Source of the DNA: Psychrobacter proteolyticus | GTDB taxonomy: Bacteria; Pseudomonadota; Gammaproteobacteria; Pseudomonadales; Moraxellaceae | Direction of reading: 5' to 3' | DNA length: 64,000 nt | Assembly (NCBI RefSeq): GCF_003350005.1 | Contig: NZ_QLKS01000002.1 | Span: 186,001-250,000, forward strand | Part shown: positions 9,720 to 19,100 of the stretch, piece after piece | How positions within the stretch are numbered: the stretch's first letter is position 1 | How the letters are laid out: each line of letters starts with the position of its first letter | Program-made: the position numbers and the translations under genes | The notes under the pieces: generated by a model | Told to the model about the DNA's origin: nothing | The model's database searches: none | Seen by the model: the letters and a program-made list of their open reading frames with translations, nothing else

Positions 9720-10041
9720 GCTGCAAACTATTGATATAAAAGTAATATAAAAAAAGCGACTTCGGTCGCTTTTTTTTATGATTAGATTTTATTAACACAG
9801 TTAGTAATCGAGGTTTTTGGCCAAATGGGCAAACTCTTATTCCCATTTACGCTAATATCCGCTATCATTTGCACCATTGAGTAACGAGATGATAGTTATA
9901 AGCTTTTTATAGTCATAATGTGATTCTGAAGATTTTTTTAAAAGATTCAGTCTTTATAATTCAATTATCCAAACGCATTTCATGCTATAGAGCGTTGACT
10001 TATCATCAGCTTATCCATCAATCAACAAGGCAAGCGTAATA
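9720..10041. other. Intergenic region rpsA-ihfB (322 bp)
   Basis: After the rpsA terminator the stretch is AT-rich. It holds a TATAAT at 9955-9960 that may be the ihfB -10 box, and CTGAA/TTCAG arms (about 9925-9950) that form an imperfect hairpin. No gene was seen. Confidence 0.45.
9751..9776 (+). terminator. Terminator after rpsA
   Basis: A 10-bp stem AAAAAGCGAC/GTCGCTTTTT is closed by a stable TTCG tetraloop and followed by T residues. Confidence 0.95.
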
Positions 10042-10347
10042 ATGCAGCAAGCGATTAACAAATCCGAATTTATTAGTAATTTGAGTGCAAACTGTGACAA
10101 CATGGCAGATACCGTGGTTGATGACGCAGTGCGTGAAATCTTAAACTTGATGACCCATACTTTAGCCAATGATGGCCGAGTCGAAGTTCGCGGATTCGGT
10201 AGTTTTTGTTTACATCACCGCCGTGCCCGTATGGGACGCAATCCTAAGACAGGTGAAAGTGTACCTGTACCGGCTAAAGCAATTCCGCATTTTAAGCCAG
10301 GCAAGGCTTTACGTGAAGCAGTAAACGATACGGTAGCAAACGGTTAG
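10042..10347 (+). CDS. ihfB: Integration host factor subunit beta
   Basis: IhfB pairs with IhfA and bends DNA at specific sites in transcription, replication and recombination. The 101-residue product has the HU/IHF fold with the GFGSF segment, the beta-arm [20 protein letters not shown] and the C-terminal PGKALREAVN helix. The beta-specific arm and the position after rpsA, as in other gammaproteobacteria, separate it from HU (hupB is present near 30 kb). It probably heads an ihfB-lapA-pyrF unit. Confidence 0.95.
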   Translation: MQQAINKSEFISNLSANCDNMADTVVDDAVREILNLMTHTLANDGRVEVRGFGSFCLHHRRARMGRNPKTGESVPVPAKAIPHFKPGKALREAVNDTVANG

Positions 10348-10409
10348 TTAAACCAGCACTTACTATCTAACCGTCAAAATTTATCATTCCAAACAGAGGT
10401 AACTGTCTC

Positions 10410-10817
10410 ATGCGCTTTCTACTATTTGTATTGCTGTTCTTGAGCTTTGCCTATTCACTTGGTTTGGTATTGGCAAATAATACTGAGGTCGGAGTCAACC
10501 TACTGTTTTCACAAGCACCTACGATGAATCTAGGGTTGCTACTTATTTTGTGTTTAATGCTAGGTATTGTTATTGGTATTTTACTGGCATTGCTTATCTT
10601 TCGTGTGCTACAGAATAAGTGGGAAATCTCACGTCTGCAAAAAGCAAATGCAAATCTACAAGAGCAATTGACTCAAGCCAATACAGTTATCGATCGTCAA
10701 GCAAGCGCGCCAACAGTAGATGAAGCTGTTTATGGTGCTTCTGCTGCTAATGTGCAAAGTAGTGACGCAACTAGCCTAACTGAAGGCTCTACTCTGTCTA
10801 AGCGTAGACGAGATTAA
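10410..10817 (+). CDS. lapA: LapA-domain inner-membrane protein (DUF1049)
   Basis: LapA (YciS) works with LapB to control LpxC proteolysis and lipopolysaccharide supply in E. coli. The 135 residues have two membrane helices (about 3-23 and 43-68), an NNTEV loop between them, and a cytoplasmic coiled coil with a low-complexity tail. That is the DUF1049 layout, with a longer tail than E. coli (102 residues). A ribosome site (AGAGGT) precedes the ATG. In E. coli lapA is followed by lapB and then pyrF; here pyrF follows directly with no lapB, so the LapAB partner must be elsewhere or absent. Confidence 0.85.
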   Translation: MRFLLFVLLFLSFAYSLGLVLANNTEVGVNLLFSQAPTMNLGLLLILCLMLGIVIGILLALLIFRVLQNKWEISRLQKANANLQEQLTQANTVIDRQASAPTVDEAVYGASAANVQSSDATSLTEGSTLSKRRRD

Positions 10818-10920
10818 GTTGTTAGGTAACCTTTTAGGTAATCTGCTAGTTGATAGTTCAACGAACGCAGTACTGACCTCAAATACAATACTTTGATAAC
10901 TCAAAATATATGGTAAAACC

Positions 10921-11619
10921 ATGAATAATGTAATTAACTCTCCAGTTGTCGTCGCTCTAGACAATATGACGGTAGAGGCGTCTTTAGCGCTAGCTGACCA
11001 GTTAGATCCATCTAAATGTCGATTGAAAGTCGGTAAAGAGCTGTTTACGCGTTGTGGTCCTGATATCATCAAGGCACTGCATCAACGTGATTTTGAAGTG
11101 TTCTTAGACTTAAAATTTCATGATATTCCGAATACCACTGCTCAAGCAGTATTGGCTGCCGCTGAACTTGGTATCTGGATGGTGAATGTCCATGCTAGCG
11201 CAGGTCTAGAGGCCATGTCGTTGGCAAAACAGCGCTTGCTAGATAGAGATCTTGATACCTTGCTTATCGCAGTTACTGTATTAACCTCTATGGATAGTGA
11301 AGCGTTGATGCAAACAGGCATCACTGATAGCTTAGATACCCAAGTGAGCCGACTAGCACAATTGACCAAGCAAGCTGGTCTTGATGGTGTGGTATGCTCG
11401 GCTCAAGAAGCAAAGGCACTTAAAGCATTATGTGGTCAGGATTTTAAATTGGTAACGCCTGGTATTCGCTTAGCTGAAGATAATGCAGATGATCAAAAAC
11501 GTATCTGTACACCAAGTCAGGCGCTAATAGACGGTTCTGATTATTTAGTCATTGGTCGTTCGATCACTCAAGCCTCAGACCCTGCTACTAAACTACAGAC
11601 AATACTTCAAAGTATTTAA
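10921..11619 (+). CDS. pyrF: Orotidine 5'-phosphate decarboxylase
   Basis: PyrF makes UMP from OMP in pyrimidine synthesis. The catalytic Lys-Asp-Lys-Asp set is visible as Lys36, Asp63, Lys65 and Asp68 ([10 protein letters not shown]). The phosphate-binding end VTPGIRL and VIGRSIT is intact. The 232 residues match group I enzymes. It ends the ihfB-lapA-pyrF cluster and is followed by a terminator. Confidence 0.97.
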   Translation: MNNVINSPVVVALDNMTVEASLALADQLDPSKCRLKVGKELFTRCGPDIIKALHQRDFEVFLDLKFHDIPNTTAQAVLAAAELGIWMVNVHASAGLEAMSLAKQRLLDRDLDTLLIAVTVLTSMDSEALMQTGITDSLDTQVSRLAQLTKQAGLDGVVCSAQEAKALKALCGQDFKLVTPGIRLAEDNADDQKRICTPSQALIDGSDYLVIGRSITQASDPATKLQTILQSI

Positions 11620-11643
11620 GTTTGAATAGACGTTAAGAAAAAG

Positions 11644-11669
11644 AGACAGCCTAAATGGCTGTCTTTTTA
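11644..11669 (+). terminator. Terminator after pyrF
   Basis: The stem AGACAGCC/GGCTGTCT has a 5-base loop and is followed by five T residues. Confidence 0.9.
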
Positions 11670-11749
11670 CTTTTTGATGGTATAGAAAAAGCTGCTACAC
11701 TACTTAAATTTATTCTTACAACCTTTCTAAAATATAATAACTATATTAA

Positions 11750-11794
11750 AAACGCTCATGTAGCTAGATATCAGTAGTACTGCTATGAGCGTTT
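11750..11794. repeat. Inverted repeat upstream of the phosphoesterase gene
   Basis: AAACGCTCAT (11750-11759) is exactly complementary to ATGAGCGTTT (11785-11794), with a 25-base loop. It lies after the pyrF terminator and may be a second terminator or an operator. No long T run follows. Confidence 0.6.
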
Positions 11795-11844
11795 ATCGCT
11801 AATTGGATTTTTAATAATAACGCCACTAAATGATGTTGGATAAT

Positions 11845-12642
11845 ATGAAATTACAGATATTGAGTGACTTACATATTGATAGTTATGCACGTCAATCGCA
11901 CCCCGTTGGACATATTCCTAAAACTGATGCAGATTTAGTATTAGTAGCAGGAGATACTGCTAATAGTGACAAAGGCATGCCGTGGCTGCAAGAACAAGCG
12001 GCGCGCTTAGAAGTTCCACTAATTACTATCGCTGGTAATCATGAATACTTTGATGAAGACGTATTGAGCTTTGACCGTAAACTGGCAACTTGGAATAACT
12101 ATGATGCTACGTCTAATAAAGGCGTTCGCGTATTACAATGTCAGCATATCGATATCGGTGATATACGCCTTCTAGGTTGTACGCTTTGGACCGACTATCA
12201 GTATCATGCTAATGAAGATACCATGGCCGCTGCTCGTCATTTTATGCGTGATTACAAGCAAATCTATGCAGGCAATGAATTGTTTTCACCTGAAGTATCT
12301 ATGCAGATTCATGCTGAGCATCGTCATTGGCTACAGCAAGCTTTGATTGAGTCTCATAAACTTGGTAAAAAAACAGTAGTCATGAGTCATCATAGTGTCA
12401 GTGCATTATCGGTGTCTGGAAAATATGCCAATCTACCGAGTAATGCGGCTTTCGTTAGTGATTTATCAGGATGGATGCACGAGGATTGGTCACCGATGTT
12501 ATGGGTACATGGACATACTCATGAAGCATTTGATTATAAAATTGGTAATACGCGAGTGATTGTCAATCCACGAGCCTATCCTAATGAGGTCAGTAGTACG
12601 GCATTAGAGTTTGCATGGGACAAAGTCATTGATATTGGCTAG
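11845..12642 (+). CDS. Calcineurin-like metallophosphoesterase
   Basis: This is a cytoplasmic phosphoesterase of unknown substrate. The family's metal-binding motifs appear in order: SDLH (residues 7-10), GDT, GNHE, MSHHS and HGHTH near the C-terminus. The product is 265 residues from the ATG at 11845, which has GGA five bases upstream; an ATG at 11830 in the same frame would add five residues. No signal peptide is seen. It stands alone between two hairpins and a histidine phosphatase gene, which gives no clear hint about its substrate. Confidence 0.88.
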   Translation: MKLQILSDLHIDSYARQSHPVGHIPKTDADLVLVAGDTANSDKGMPWLQEQAARLEVPLITIAGNHEYFDEDVLSFDRKLATWNNYDATSNKGVRVLQCQHIDIGDIRLLGCTLWTDYQYHANEDTMAAARHFMRDYKQIYAGNELFSPEVSMQIHAEHRHWLQQALIESHKLGKKTVVMSHHSVSALSVSGKYANLPSNAAFVSDLSGWMHEDWSPMLWVHGHTHEAFDYKIGNTRVIVNPRAYPNEVSSTALEFAWDKVIDIG

Positions 12643-12800
12643 GACCGTGTGTAAATATCCTGCAAATCTCCATTTATTCTAGGTATAGACTCTTTTGAAT
12701 AAAGCGTCTTTTTGAAAGAGTGCAGAGTATTTATAAGATATATTGCAACTAGATTTGTCTGTGGTTCATTCCTGATAAGAAATCTGCTAGGCTTGCTGTC

Positions 12801-13637
12801 ATGAGTAAATATCTGAATAACACCCTGTCCAAAATATCTGCTGACAAGCTTGCGAGTCATACACCAAGCGCGCCTGCACCTTCGCACCTACCAGATAGTA
12901 TGATTTCCTCTGTCAGCCTATTGCCTGAAAATAAGCGACTGATTCTATTTACTAGGCACTCTTTACGCGAGCGTTCTGATGGTAATGGTTTTGCCAGCTA
13001 TCAGTTACCGTTGACTCCTAAAGGACGCATACTGGCAAAGTCTTGGGGTCGTTGGTTATCAGGTCATCTACCATATTCGCTCGATGTCGATAGTATCTCT
13101 AGCCCCATTGGGCGTTGTATCGATACCGCGCAGCTGATGCAAGAGGGGGCAGGACTACGGCGTGACATTACGCATCAATCATTGTTAGTTGAGCCTGGTA
13201 GCCTCGTCACCGAGCCTGAAATAGCCAACCCTGTGTTCAAAGAAATTGGCGTGTTGAACTTTATCAATCGTTTTTTGCAAGGCAATCTCGAAGGGACTAA
13301 AAATACCTATCAAGGCGGTTTGGATATTCTGTCGCTTTTTTACCAGAATCAGCCGCAACATGGCCATCTGATGCTCGCTGTGAGTCATGACACATTGCTA
13401 TCTGCGTTCTTAGCCGTCATGTTTGATGTGGTAGAGATTGATTGGAATGATTGGCCAAAGATGATGGAGGGCGTATTCTTATGGTTTGATGATAAGCCAT
13501 TTGATCAAGCGAGCGCCCATTTCATCTGGCGAGGTCAAGTATATACTCGGCCGATTAGTTCACTATTAGATGGCTATCGTGCAGCTGGTTACCATCCTAG
13601 CAAGTTGCTATTGCCGCCAGAAGTGCAGTGGAATTGA
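12801..13637 (+). CDS. Histidine phosphatase family protein
   Basis: This is a member of the phosphoglycerate-mutase-like histidine phosphatases, with unknown substrate. The N-terminal catalytic motif reads TRHSLRE, so the usual RHG is RHS. It is followed by LTPKGRILAKSWGRWL, SSPIGRCIDTAQ and AVSHDTLLSAF, which supplies the second active-site His. The length is 278 residues with an unconserved N-terminus of about 45 residues and no clear signal peptide. The start is not certain. Confidence 0.8.
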   Translation: MSKYLNNTLSKISADKLASHTPSAPAPSHLPDSMISSVSLLPENKRLILFTRHSLRERSDGNGFASYQLPLTPKGRILAKSWGRWLSGHLPYSLDVDSISSPIGRCIDTAQLMQEGAGLRRDITHQSLLVEPGSLVTEPEIANPVFKEIGVLNFINRFLQGNLEGTKNTYQGGLDILSLFYQNQPQHGHLMLAVSHDTLLSAFLAVMFDVVEIDWNDWPKMMEGVFLWFDDKPFDQASAHFIWRGQVYTRPISSLLDGYRAAGYHPSKLLLPPEVQWN

Positions 13638-13695
13638 TGTTTTATTCAAACATTAAAATGAGTTGATATTCTTTGAATACATTTTAAACAGGCAT

Positions 13696-13737
13696 AAAAA
13701 AACCTTGCTACGGTATTAGAACCAGTAACAAGGTTTT
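13696..13737 (-). terminator. Terminator after rpsT
   Basis: AAAACCTTG (13699-13707) pairs with CAAGGTTTT (13729-13737), with further pairing inside. Read on the minus strand it is followed by a T run. It could also serve the plus-strand phosphatase gene. Confidence 0.85.
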
Positions 13738-13783
13738 AGTCATTACGCTATAAAAGCGAAATGCGGTCTAATCAATACAAATC

Positions 13784-14050
13784 TTAAGCTTGTAGGCCTT
13801 TGATTGTTTTGTTTAGGCGGCTCTTACGACGAGCAGCTTTATTCTTATGAATAATACCTTTGTCAGCCATACGATCAAGAACTGGTACCGCTTTTTTGTA
13901 AGCTTCGGTAGCCGCGTCATAATCTTTAGCTGCGATAGCCGCATCAACACGTTTTAAGTAAGTACGAACCATAGAGCGTTGTGACGCAGAGTTCTGACGA
14001 CGTTTGGTGTTTTGACGGGCGCGTTTACGAGCTTGTGCAGTATTAGCCAC
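13784..14050 (-). CDS. rpsT: 30S ribosomal protein S20
   Basis: S20 is a primary 16S rRNA-binding protein. The 88-residue lysine/arginine-rich helical protein begins [13 protein letters not shown] after the initiator. The start is GTG at 14050, because AAGGAG stands 6 bases upstream and the mature N-terminus of the family begins here. The open frame upstream to 14113 is not S20-like. Use of a non-ATG start parallels E. coli rpsT, which uses TTG and is autoregulated at translation. Confidence 0.97.
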   Translation of the reverse strand: MANTAQARKRARQNTKRRQNSASQRSMVRTYLKRVDAAIAAKDYDAATEAYKKAVPVLDRMADKGIIHKNKAARRKSRLNKTIKGLQA

Positions 14051-14514
14051 GCGTATCTCCTTGATAAAGATAGATAAAAATATGAATGTTGATTGCAATA
14101 ATGGGTTTAACAATCATCGGTGACGAGCAGCCGTCTCGTCAAATATGATGTCGATGTCTGATATTAAAGTATCTAATATGAATAGATCATCGTAAGCGTC
14201 AGAGCTGTTTGGAATAATTAAACAGCGTTGACGTGTAAAGCCGATTATCTTAGCAAATTATTGAACTAAGGACAATATATTTGATGATTAATGCTTAAAG
14301 AAGTTACGTAATATCATCGAATTTGGGTCATTCTAGTAACTAAATCAATAGTAAGCGTTGATAGACGTAGAGGGTTGATAAAATCTCTTACAATATATCC
14401 TATATAATAGCGTCAGTTATTGAAGAATTTAGGTATGATATTCTAACGATATGCCTTGATATAGGTATTTTCTCATCAATATAGTTCATCTAATGTTATA
14501 TAAGTGGATAGGGT
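14051..14514. other. Divergent intergenic region between rpsT and the Rossmann-fold gene
   Basis: This 464-bp gap holds the rpsT promoter (14247-14275, minus strand) and so an rpsT leader of roughly 190 bases. A TATAAT at 14403-14408 may serve the plus-strand gene. No ORF of note was seen. Confidence 0.5.
14247..14275 (-). promoter_or_regulatory. Promoter for rpsT
   Basis: On the minus strand TTGTCC (14275-14270) and TAAGAT (14252-14247) are separated by 17 bp. Confidence 0.6.
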
Positions 14515-15216
14515 ATGCAGCGAAAAGCAATTGTGATTGGCGCAACAGGGTTAGTAGGGCAGCATTTGGTAAAGCAACTGAGTGAGCTTTATGACACATT
14601 GATTGTGATTGCCCGCCGCCCGCCACGCTACATTAATGCCAGCATGCGTTTTTATCAAATCAATGATTTTGATAATCTCTCTGAAGTGTTTGCAAGCGTT
14701 GGCGCAGACCGAACTACGGATGCTTTTAGTTGTTTGGGTACGACAAAAAAGCAGGCTGGTAGTGACGAGGCTTTTCGCAAGGTAGATCGAGACTATAATG
14801 TAAACTTTGCCAAATTATGTCGTGACAAAGGGGTAGAGAATTTCTTTTTACTCTCCTCAATGAATGCGGATATTGACAGTCGTTTTTTATACAATCGAGT
14901 CAAGGCTGAGACAGAACAGGCTGTTATGGCATTAGATTTTGGCCAATTGGTCGTCTTCCGTCCGTCATTATTACTTGGTAAGCATAAAGGTCGTCCGCTT
15001 GAGAGCATTGGTCAAAAAGCCTTTAAACTCATCTCGCCGCTCGTGTCAGAGTCGCTATCGTTACATCCTATTTCTGCTAAACGCGTTGCCAGCGCCATGG
15101 CCATGAGTGCTCATGGTATATACCATCGCAGTAAATACCGTACTGAACCTCAAATCAAGCATATCGACATTATCGAAAATAAGCAGATGCTAGCGATGAC
15201 TCGTGTCAAAAAATAA
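14515..15216 (+). CDS. NAD(P)-binding Rossmann-fold protein, atypical SDR (TIP30-like)
   Basis: The substrate is unknown. The nucleotide-binding motif GATGLVG stands at residues 9-15, LLSSMNAD follows at mid-protein, and a YNRVKAETEQ segment resembles the SDR YxxxK motif. The 233-residue length and the short C-terminal part fit the atypical SDR group related to HTATIP2/TIP30 and bacterial NAD(P)H-binding oxidoreductases. The GGATAGGGT before the ATG is a possible ribosome site. Neighbours (rpsT, rraA) do not suggest a pathway. Confidence 0.8.
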   Translation: MQRKAIVIGATGLVGQHLVKQLSELYDTLIVIARRPPRYINASMRFYQINDFDNLSEVFASVGADRTTDAFSCLGTTKKQAGSDEAFRKVDRDYNVNFAKLCRDKGVENFFLLSSMNADIDSRFLYNRVKAETEQAVMALDFGQLVVFRPSLLLGKHKGRPLESIGQKAFKLISPLVSESLSLHPISAKRVASAMAMSAHGIYHRSKYRTEPQIKHIDIIENKQMLAMTRVKK

Positions 15217-15406
15217 AGTACATGTTTTCTAGTGACAGACTCAGTCTCAAAACCGGAAATCTATAGATATCGATTTTTAATTGTGTCAGAACAAGTTTGC
15301 ATCAAAACCATAGTACAAGAGTAAAAAATACAATAACTATTATCAAAGCATCAATAAGTATTTGAATACCAGTCAGTTGAATCACTAAAAACAAGGAGCA
15401 GGAGCA

Positions 15407-15943
15407 ATGTCAGAATCGATACAAATGGATAGAGGAAATTTTGTCACTTGTGATCTATTGGATGCCAATCCTGAGTCGCAAGTATGCTTACCAAATATCG
15501 AAGGCAAGTCATTCCGTCAGTTTGGTGCGAAAGACAAATTCTGCGGTGAAATCGTGACGGTTAAGTGCTTTGAAGACAATAGCCGTGTTAAATCTCTATT
15601 GAATAGCGATGGTAAAGACAAAGAAGGCAATGGTAAGGTATTGGTCGTTGATGGCGGCGGCTCTATGCGCTGTGCATTACTAGGCGATATGATTGCACAA
15701 TCAGCTATCGACAACGGCTGGGCTGGGGTTATTGTATATGGCTGTGTCCGCGATGTTGATGACATGGCAGCGATGGATCTTGGCGTGATGGCGCTTGGTT
15801 GTATCCCGCGCAAATCAACCCGCCGAGATGAAGGTCAAACAGATGTGGAAATCAGCTTCGGTGATTTAACGTTGAATTCGGGCATGTTTGTTTATACTGA
15901 TAACAATGGCATCATCGCTAGCGATAAACCACTTATCAGCTGA
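15407..15943 (+). CDS. rraA: Ribonuclease E activity regulator RraA
   Basis: RraA family proteins bind RNase E in enterobacteria and inhibit it, changing mRNA decay. The 178 residues contain the conserved GGGSMRCALLGDM, GWAGVIVYGCVRDVD and KSTRRDEGQ stretches. The family is related to aldolases (HMG/CHA aldolase), and some members have that activity, so regulation of RNase E in this organism is inferred. The AAGGAG ribosome site is strong, and the gene has its own terminator. Confidence 0.93.
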   Translation: MSESIQMDRGNFVTCDLLDANPESQVCLPNIEGKSFRQFGAKDKFCGEIVTVKCFEDNSRVKSLLNSDGKDKEGNGKVLVVDGGGSMRCALLGDMIAQSAIDNGWAGVIVYGCVRDVDDMAAMDLGVMALGCIPRKSTRRDEGQTDVEISFGDLTLNSGMFVYTDNNGIIASDKPLIS

Positions 15944-15974
15944 AGTTTTAGGCTTGGCTTGATTAGCAAAAACG

Positions 15975-16004
15975 AAAACCTCAGCTGATAAGTTGGGGTT
16001 TTTT
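15975..16004 (+). terminator. Terminator after rraA
   Basis: AAAACCTCAGCT pairs over 12 positions, two of them G-U, with AGTTGGGGTTTT around a GATA loop and ends in T residues. Confidence 0.88.
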
Positions 16005-16097
16005 ATTGTGTAATGACAGTTAAAGCGCAATAATCGTTGTTAACCCTCAATCATTAATGAGTAAACTCTTAAGTGACAAACCGTTACGGCATAAGTT

Positions 16098-16125
16098 TTG
16101 GTAATTGCTCAAATATTCGTATAAT
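16098..16125 (+). promoter_or_regulatory. Promoter for mfd
   Basis: TTGGTA and TATAAT are spaced 16 bp apart, 36 bases before the mfd start. Confidence 0.6.
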
Positions 16126-16160
16126 AGCTTTCTGACTCCTTAACTTTGATTCTACTCTTT

Positions 16161-19100
16161 ATGCCTATTACTGCTCTGACTGACGCGTTTGACCCTATTA
16201 ACCAGCAGTTGTTTCCTATCCAAAATGCCGAGCGGCGTTGGCTAGCGCCTGTCCATGGTGCGGTCAGCAGTTTATGGCTGGCAAGCTTGGTTCAAACACC
16301 TATGTGGAATGTTGCCGAGCGCCTAAAAGTTGTGGTGGCACGTGACCAGAACCAACTCAATCAAATAGAGACTGAGCTGGCATTTTGCGGAGTCGATGCT
16401 TACGTATTCCCTGACTGGGAAACGCTAACCTATGATGAGCTATCTCCACATCAAGACATCGTTAGCGAACGCATCAATCTGTTGACGGATATGCCGAAAA
16501 CGGGCGTGCTACTTATTTCGATACAAGCCCTCATGCATCGCGTCGCACCACCAAGCTGGTTGATTGGACAGCATTTTGATTTGAGTGTCGGCGATCGATT
16601 TGATATCAATACCCAACGCGGGCTGTTGGCTAAGGCTGGTTATCGCGCGGTTGAAAATGTCTTTGAGCCAGGTGAGTTTGCAGTACGTGGCAGTATCATT
16701 GATATTTTCGCCATGGGTCAGCCTTTTCCGCTACGTTTGGACTTGTTCGATGATGAAATCGAAACGATTCGCTTTTTCCATCCTCAAACGCAGCGTACAT
16801 TGACTGCCGATGATTTGAAGGTGATGTTGACGGGCAACGATACCAGTATGGCGAAGGAGTCATTGTCACTACTGCATAAAATGCCAGATATCTCTAAACC
16901 TATCGACCAATTTCAAATCTTGCCTGCAAAAGAGTTTCCGCTCGATGAAGGGCGTGAGACGTTCCGCACAAACTTTGCCGCGATGTTCCCCAATACAAGT
17001 AGCCGAAAGTCTGAGCTGCATAAAGACGTAATGGCAGGGATTGCTAGTAGCGGATTAGAGTATTATCAGCCGCTATTTTTTGACTTAAAAGACTGGGAGG
17101 CGGAGAGTAGTTTATTTTCCTATTTACCAAGTGATGCATTGTTTATCACCGATGAGTTAATCAATGAAAAACAAGCTGATTACTGGTCACAAATCCAGCG
17201 CCGCTACGAAGAACGTCGACATGATATTGATAAGCCTATCGTAGAGCCAGCAATGCTGTATCTACTATCTAACGCGCTTAACGAACAGCTCAATCAGTAT
17301 CCAAGAGTAATATTAAGTGCTCGTGATGAACTGGCTACGATGAATGATGTGGCAGTGTCAGAAAGTATAGATGCCTCACAAATACCATTGCCATCGAGTG
17401 TCACTAAACAACAAGGACTGGTGACATTAAGTGCTCAAGAACCGCCACAGTTAGCAGTCAATCATCAAAAGTCTGAACCATTATCTGAATTGCTCGACTT
17501 CTTGGATACGCAATCAAAGACTTCAACACCCGTACTAATCGTTGCAGAAACCGCAGGCCGTCGCGAGATTCTCATTGAACTGTTTAAGGGCAAGATTGAT
17601 ATCAAGGCGTACGATAGCTTTGAAGCCTTTTTAGCCGCAGATAAAACCAGCGCTATTAATAACAGTCATCTACCGCATGTCGGTCTGACCGTAGCGCCAA
17701 TTGAGCGCGGTGTCTATGTGCCTGAACGCTTGGTGTTGATTAGCGAGACACAGCTGTTTGGTCGTCAAGTCTTACAGACGCGCCGACGTCGCCAAAGCGG
17801 GGTATCAGAAGAGTTCTTGGTTAAAAGCGTCACTGAGATAACAGATGGCAGTCCAGTAGTGCATATTGAGCATGGTATCGGTCGTTATAATGGCTTGATT
17901 ACCTTAGATGTGGGCGATGGTGAGCAAGAATTTATCCATTTAAAATATTCTGATGACGCTAGTATCTATGTGCCAGTGGCCAATCTGCAAATGATTAGTC
18001 GCTATAGTGGCGGCGATCCTGCCTTAGCACCGCTACATAAGATTGGTAGTGGTAAATGGGACCGAGCCAAGCAAAAAGCATTAGAGCAAATTCATGACGT
18101 CGCTGCTGAATTGCTCAATATGCAGGCAAGACGTGAGGCCAAAGTAGGTATTCATTTTAAGATAGACCCATCACAGTACGAGCTATTCGCCAGTCAATTT
18201 GCCTTTGAAGAAACCGCTGACCAAGCCAATGCCATTCATGCGGTAATGGAAGACATGAGACAAAACCAGCCGATGGATCGTCTTATTTGCGGCGATGTTG
18301 GTTTTGGTAAAACAGAAGTCGCGATGCGAGCGGCGTTTATTGCCGTTAGTGCTGGTTATCAGGTTGCCGTACTAGTGCCTACTACGTTGCTTGCCGGTCA
18401 GCATGAAGACAACTTCCGCGATCGTTTTGCAGATTGGCCAGTCCGTATCGAGAGCTTATCGCGCTTTGGCGGCAAAAAACATCAAGAAATGGTATTGGCT
18501 GATTTGGCCGCTGGTAAAGTGGACATTGTTATTGGTACTCATAAACTGCTACAACCGGATGTGAAATTTGCCAACCTTGGCCTGATGATTGTTGATGAAG
18601 AGCATCGCTTTGGAGTGCGTCATAAAGAGCGTATCAAGGCCATTCAAACAGATGTGGATAGCATGTCTATGACGGCGACTCCGATCCCTAGAACGCTTAA
18701 TATGGCGCTCTCAGGTATGCGCGATATGTCGATTATCGCCACACCGCCTGCCCGTCGTCTTGCCATCAAAACCTTTGTAATGCAAAAGACAGAAGCCTTG
18801 ATGAAAGAGGCCATATTGCGTGAGTTATTACGTGGTGGGCAGGTCTATCTACTACACAATGATGTTGCTAGTATTGAGCGTATGGCAGAGACCATTCGTG
18901 ACCTAGTGCCAGAAGCACGAGTAGGAGTAGCTCATGGGCAAATGCAAGAGCGCCAACTTGAGCAGATCATGCAGCAGTTTTATCATAAAAAATTCAATGT
19001 GTTGGTTTGCTCTACTATTATCGAGACGGGCATTGATGTGCCCAATGCCAATACGATCATCATTGAGCGTGCAGATAAGTTTGGTCTTGCGCAATTACAT

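Noticed and set aside
12639..12887. 82-codon minus-strand ORF between the two phosphatase-type genes
   Set aside because: It overlaps the histidine phosphatase gene, has no ribosome site, and has an Arg/Cys-rich start typical of a chance frame.
12954..12974. RHS in place of RHG in the histidine phosphatase as a dead enzyme
   Set aside because: The catalytic Arg and His are kept, and RHS variants occur in the family. Loss of activity cannot be claimed from this.
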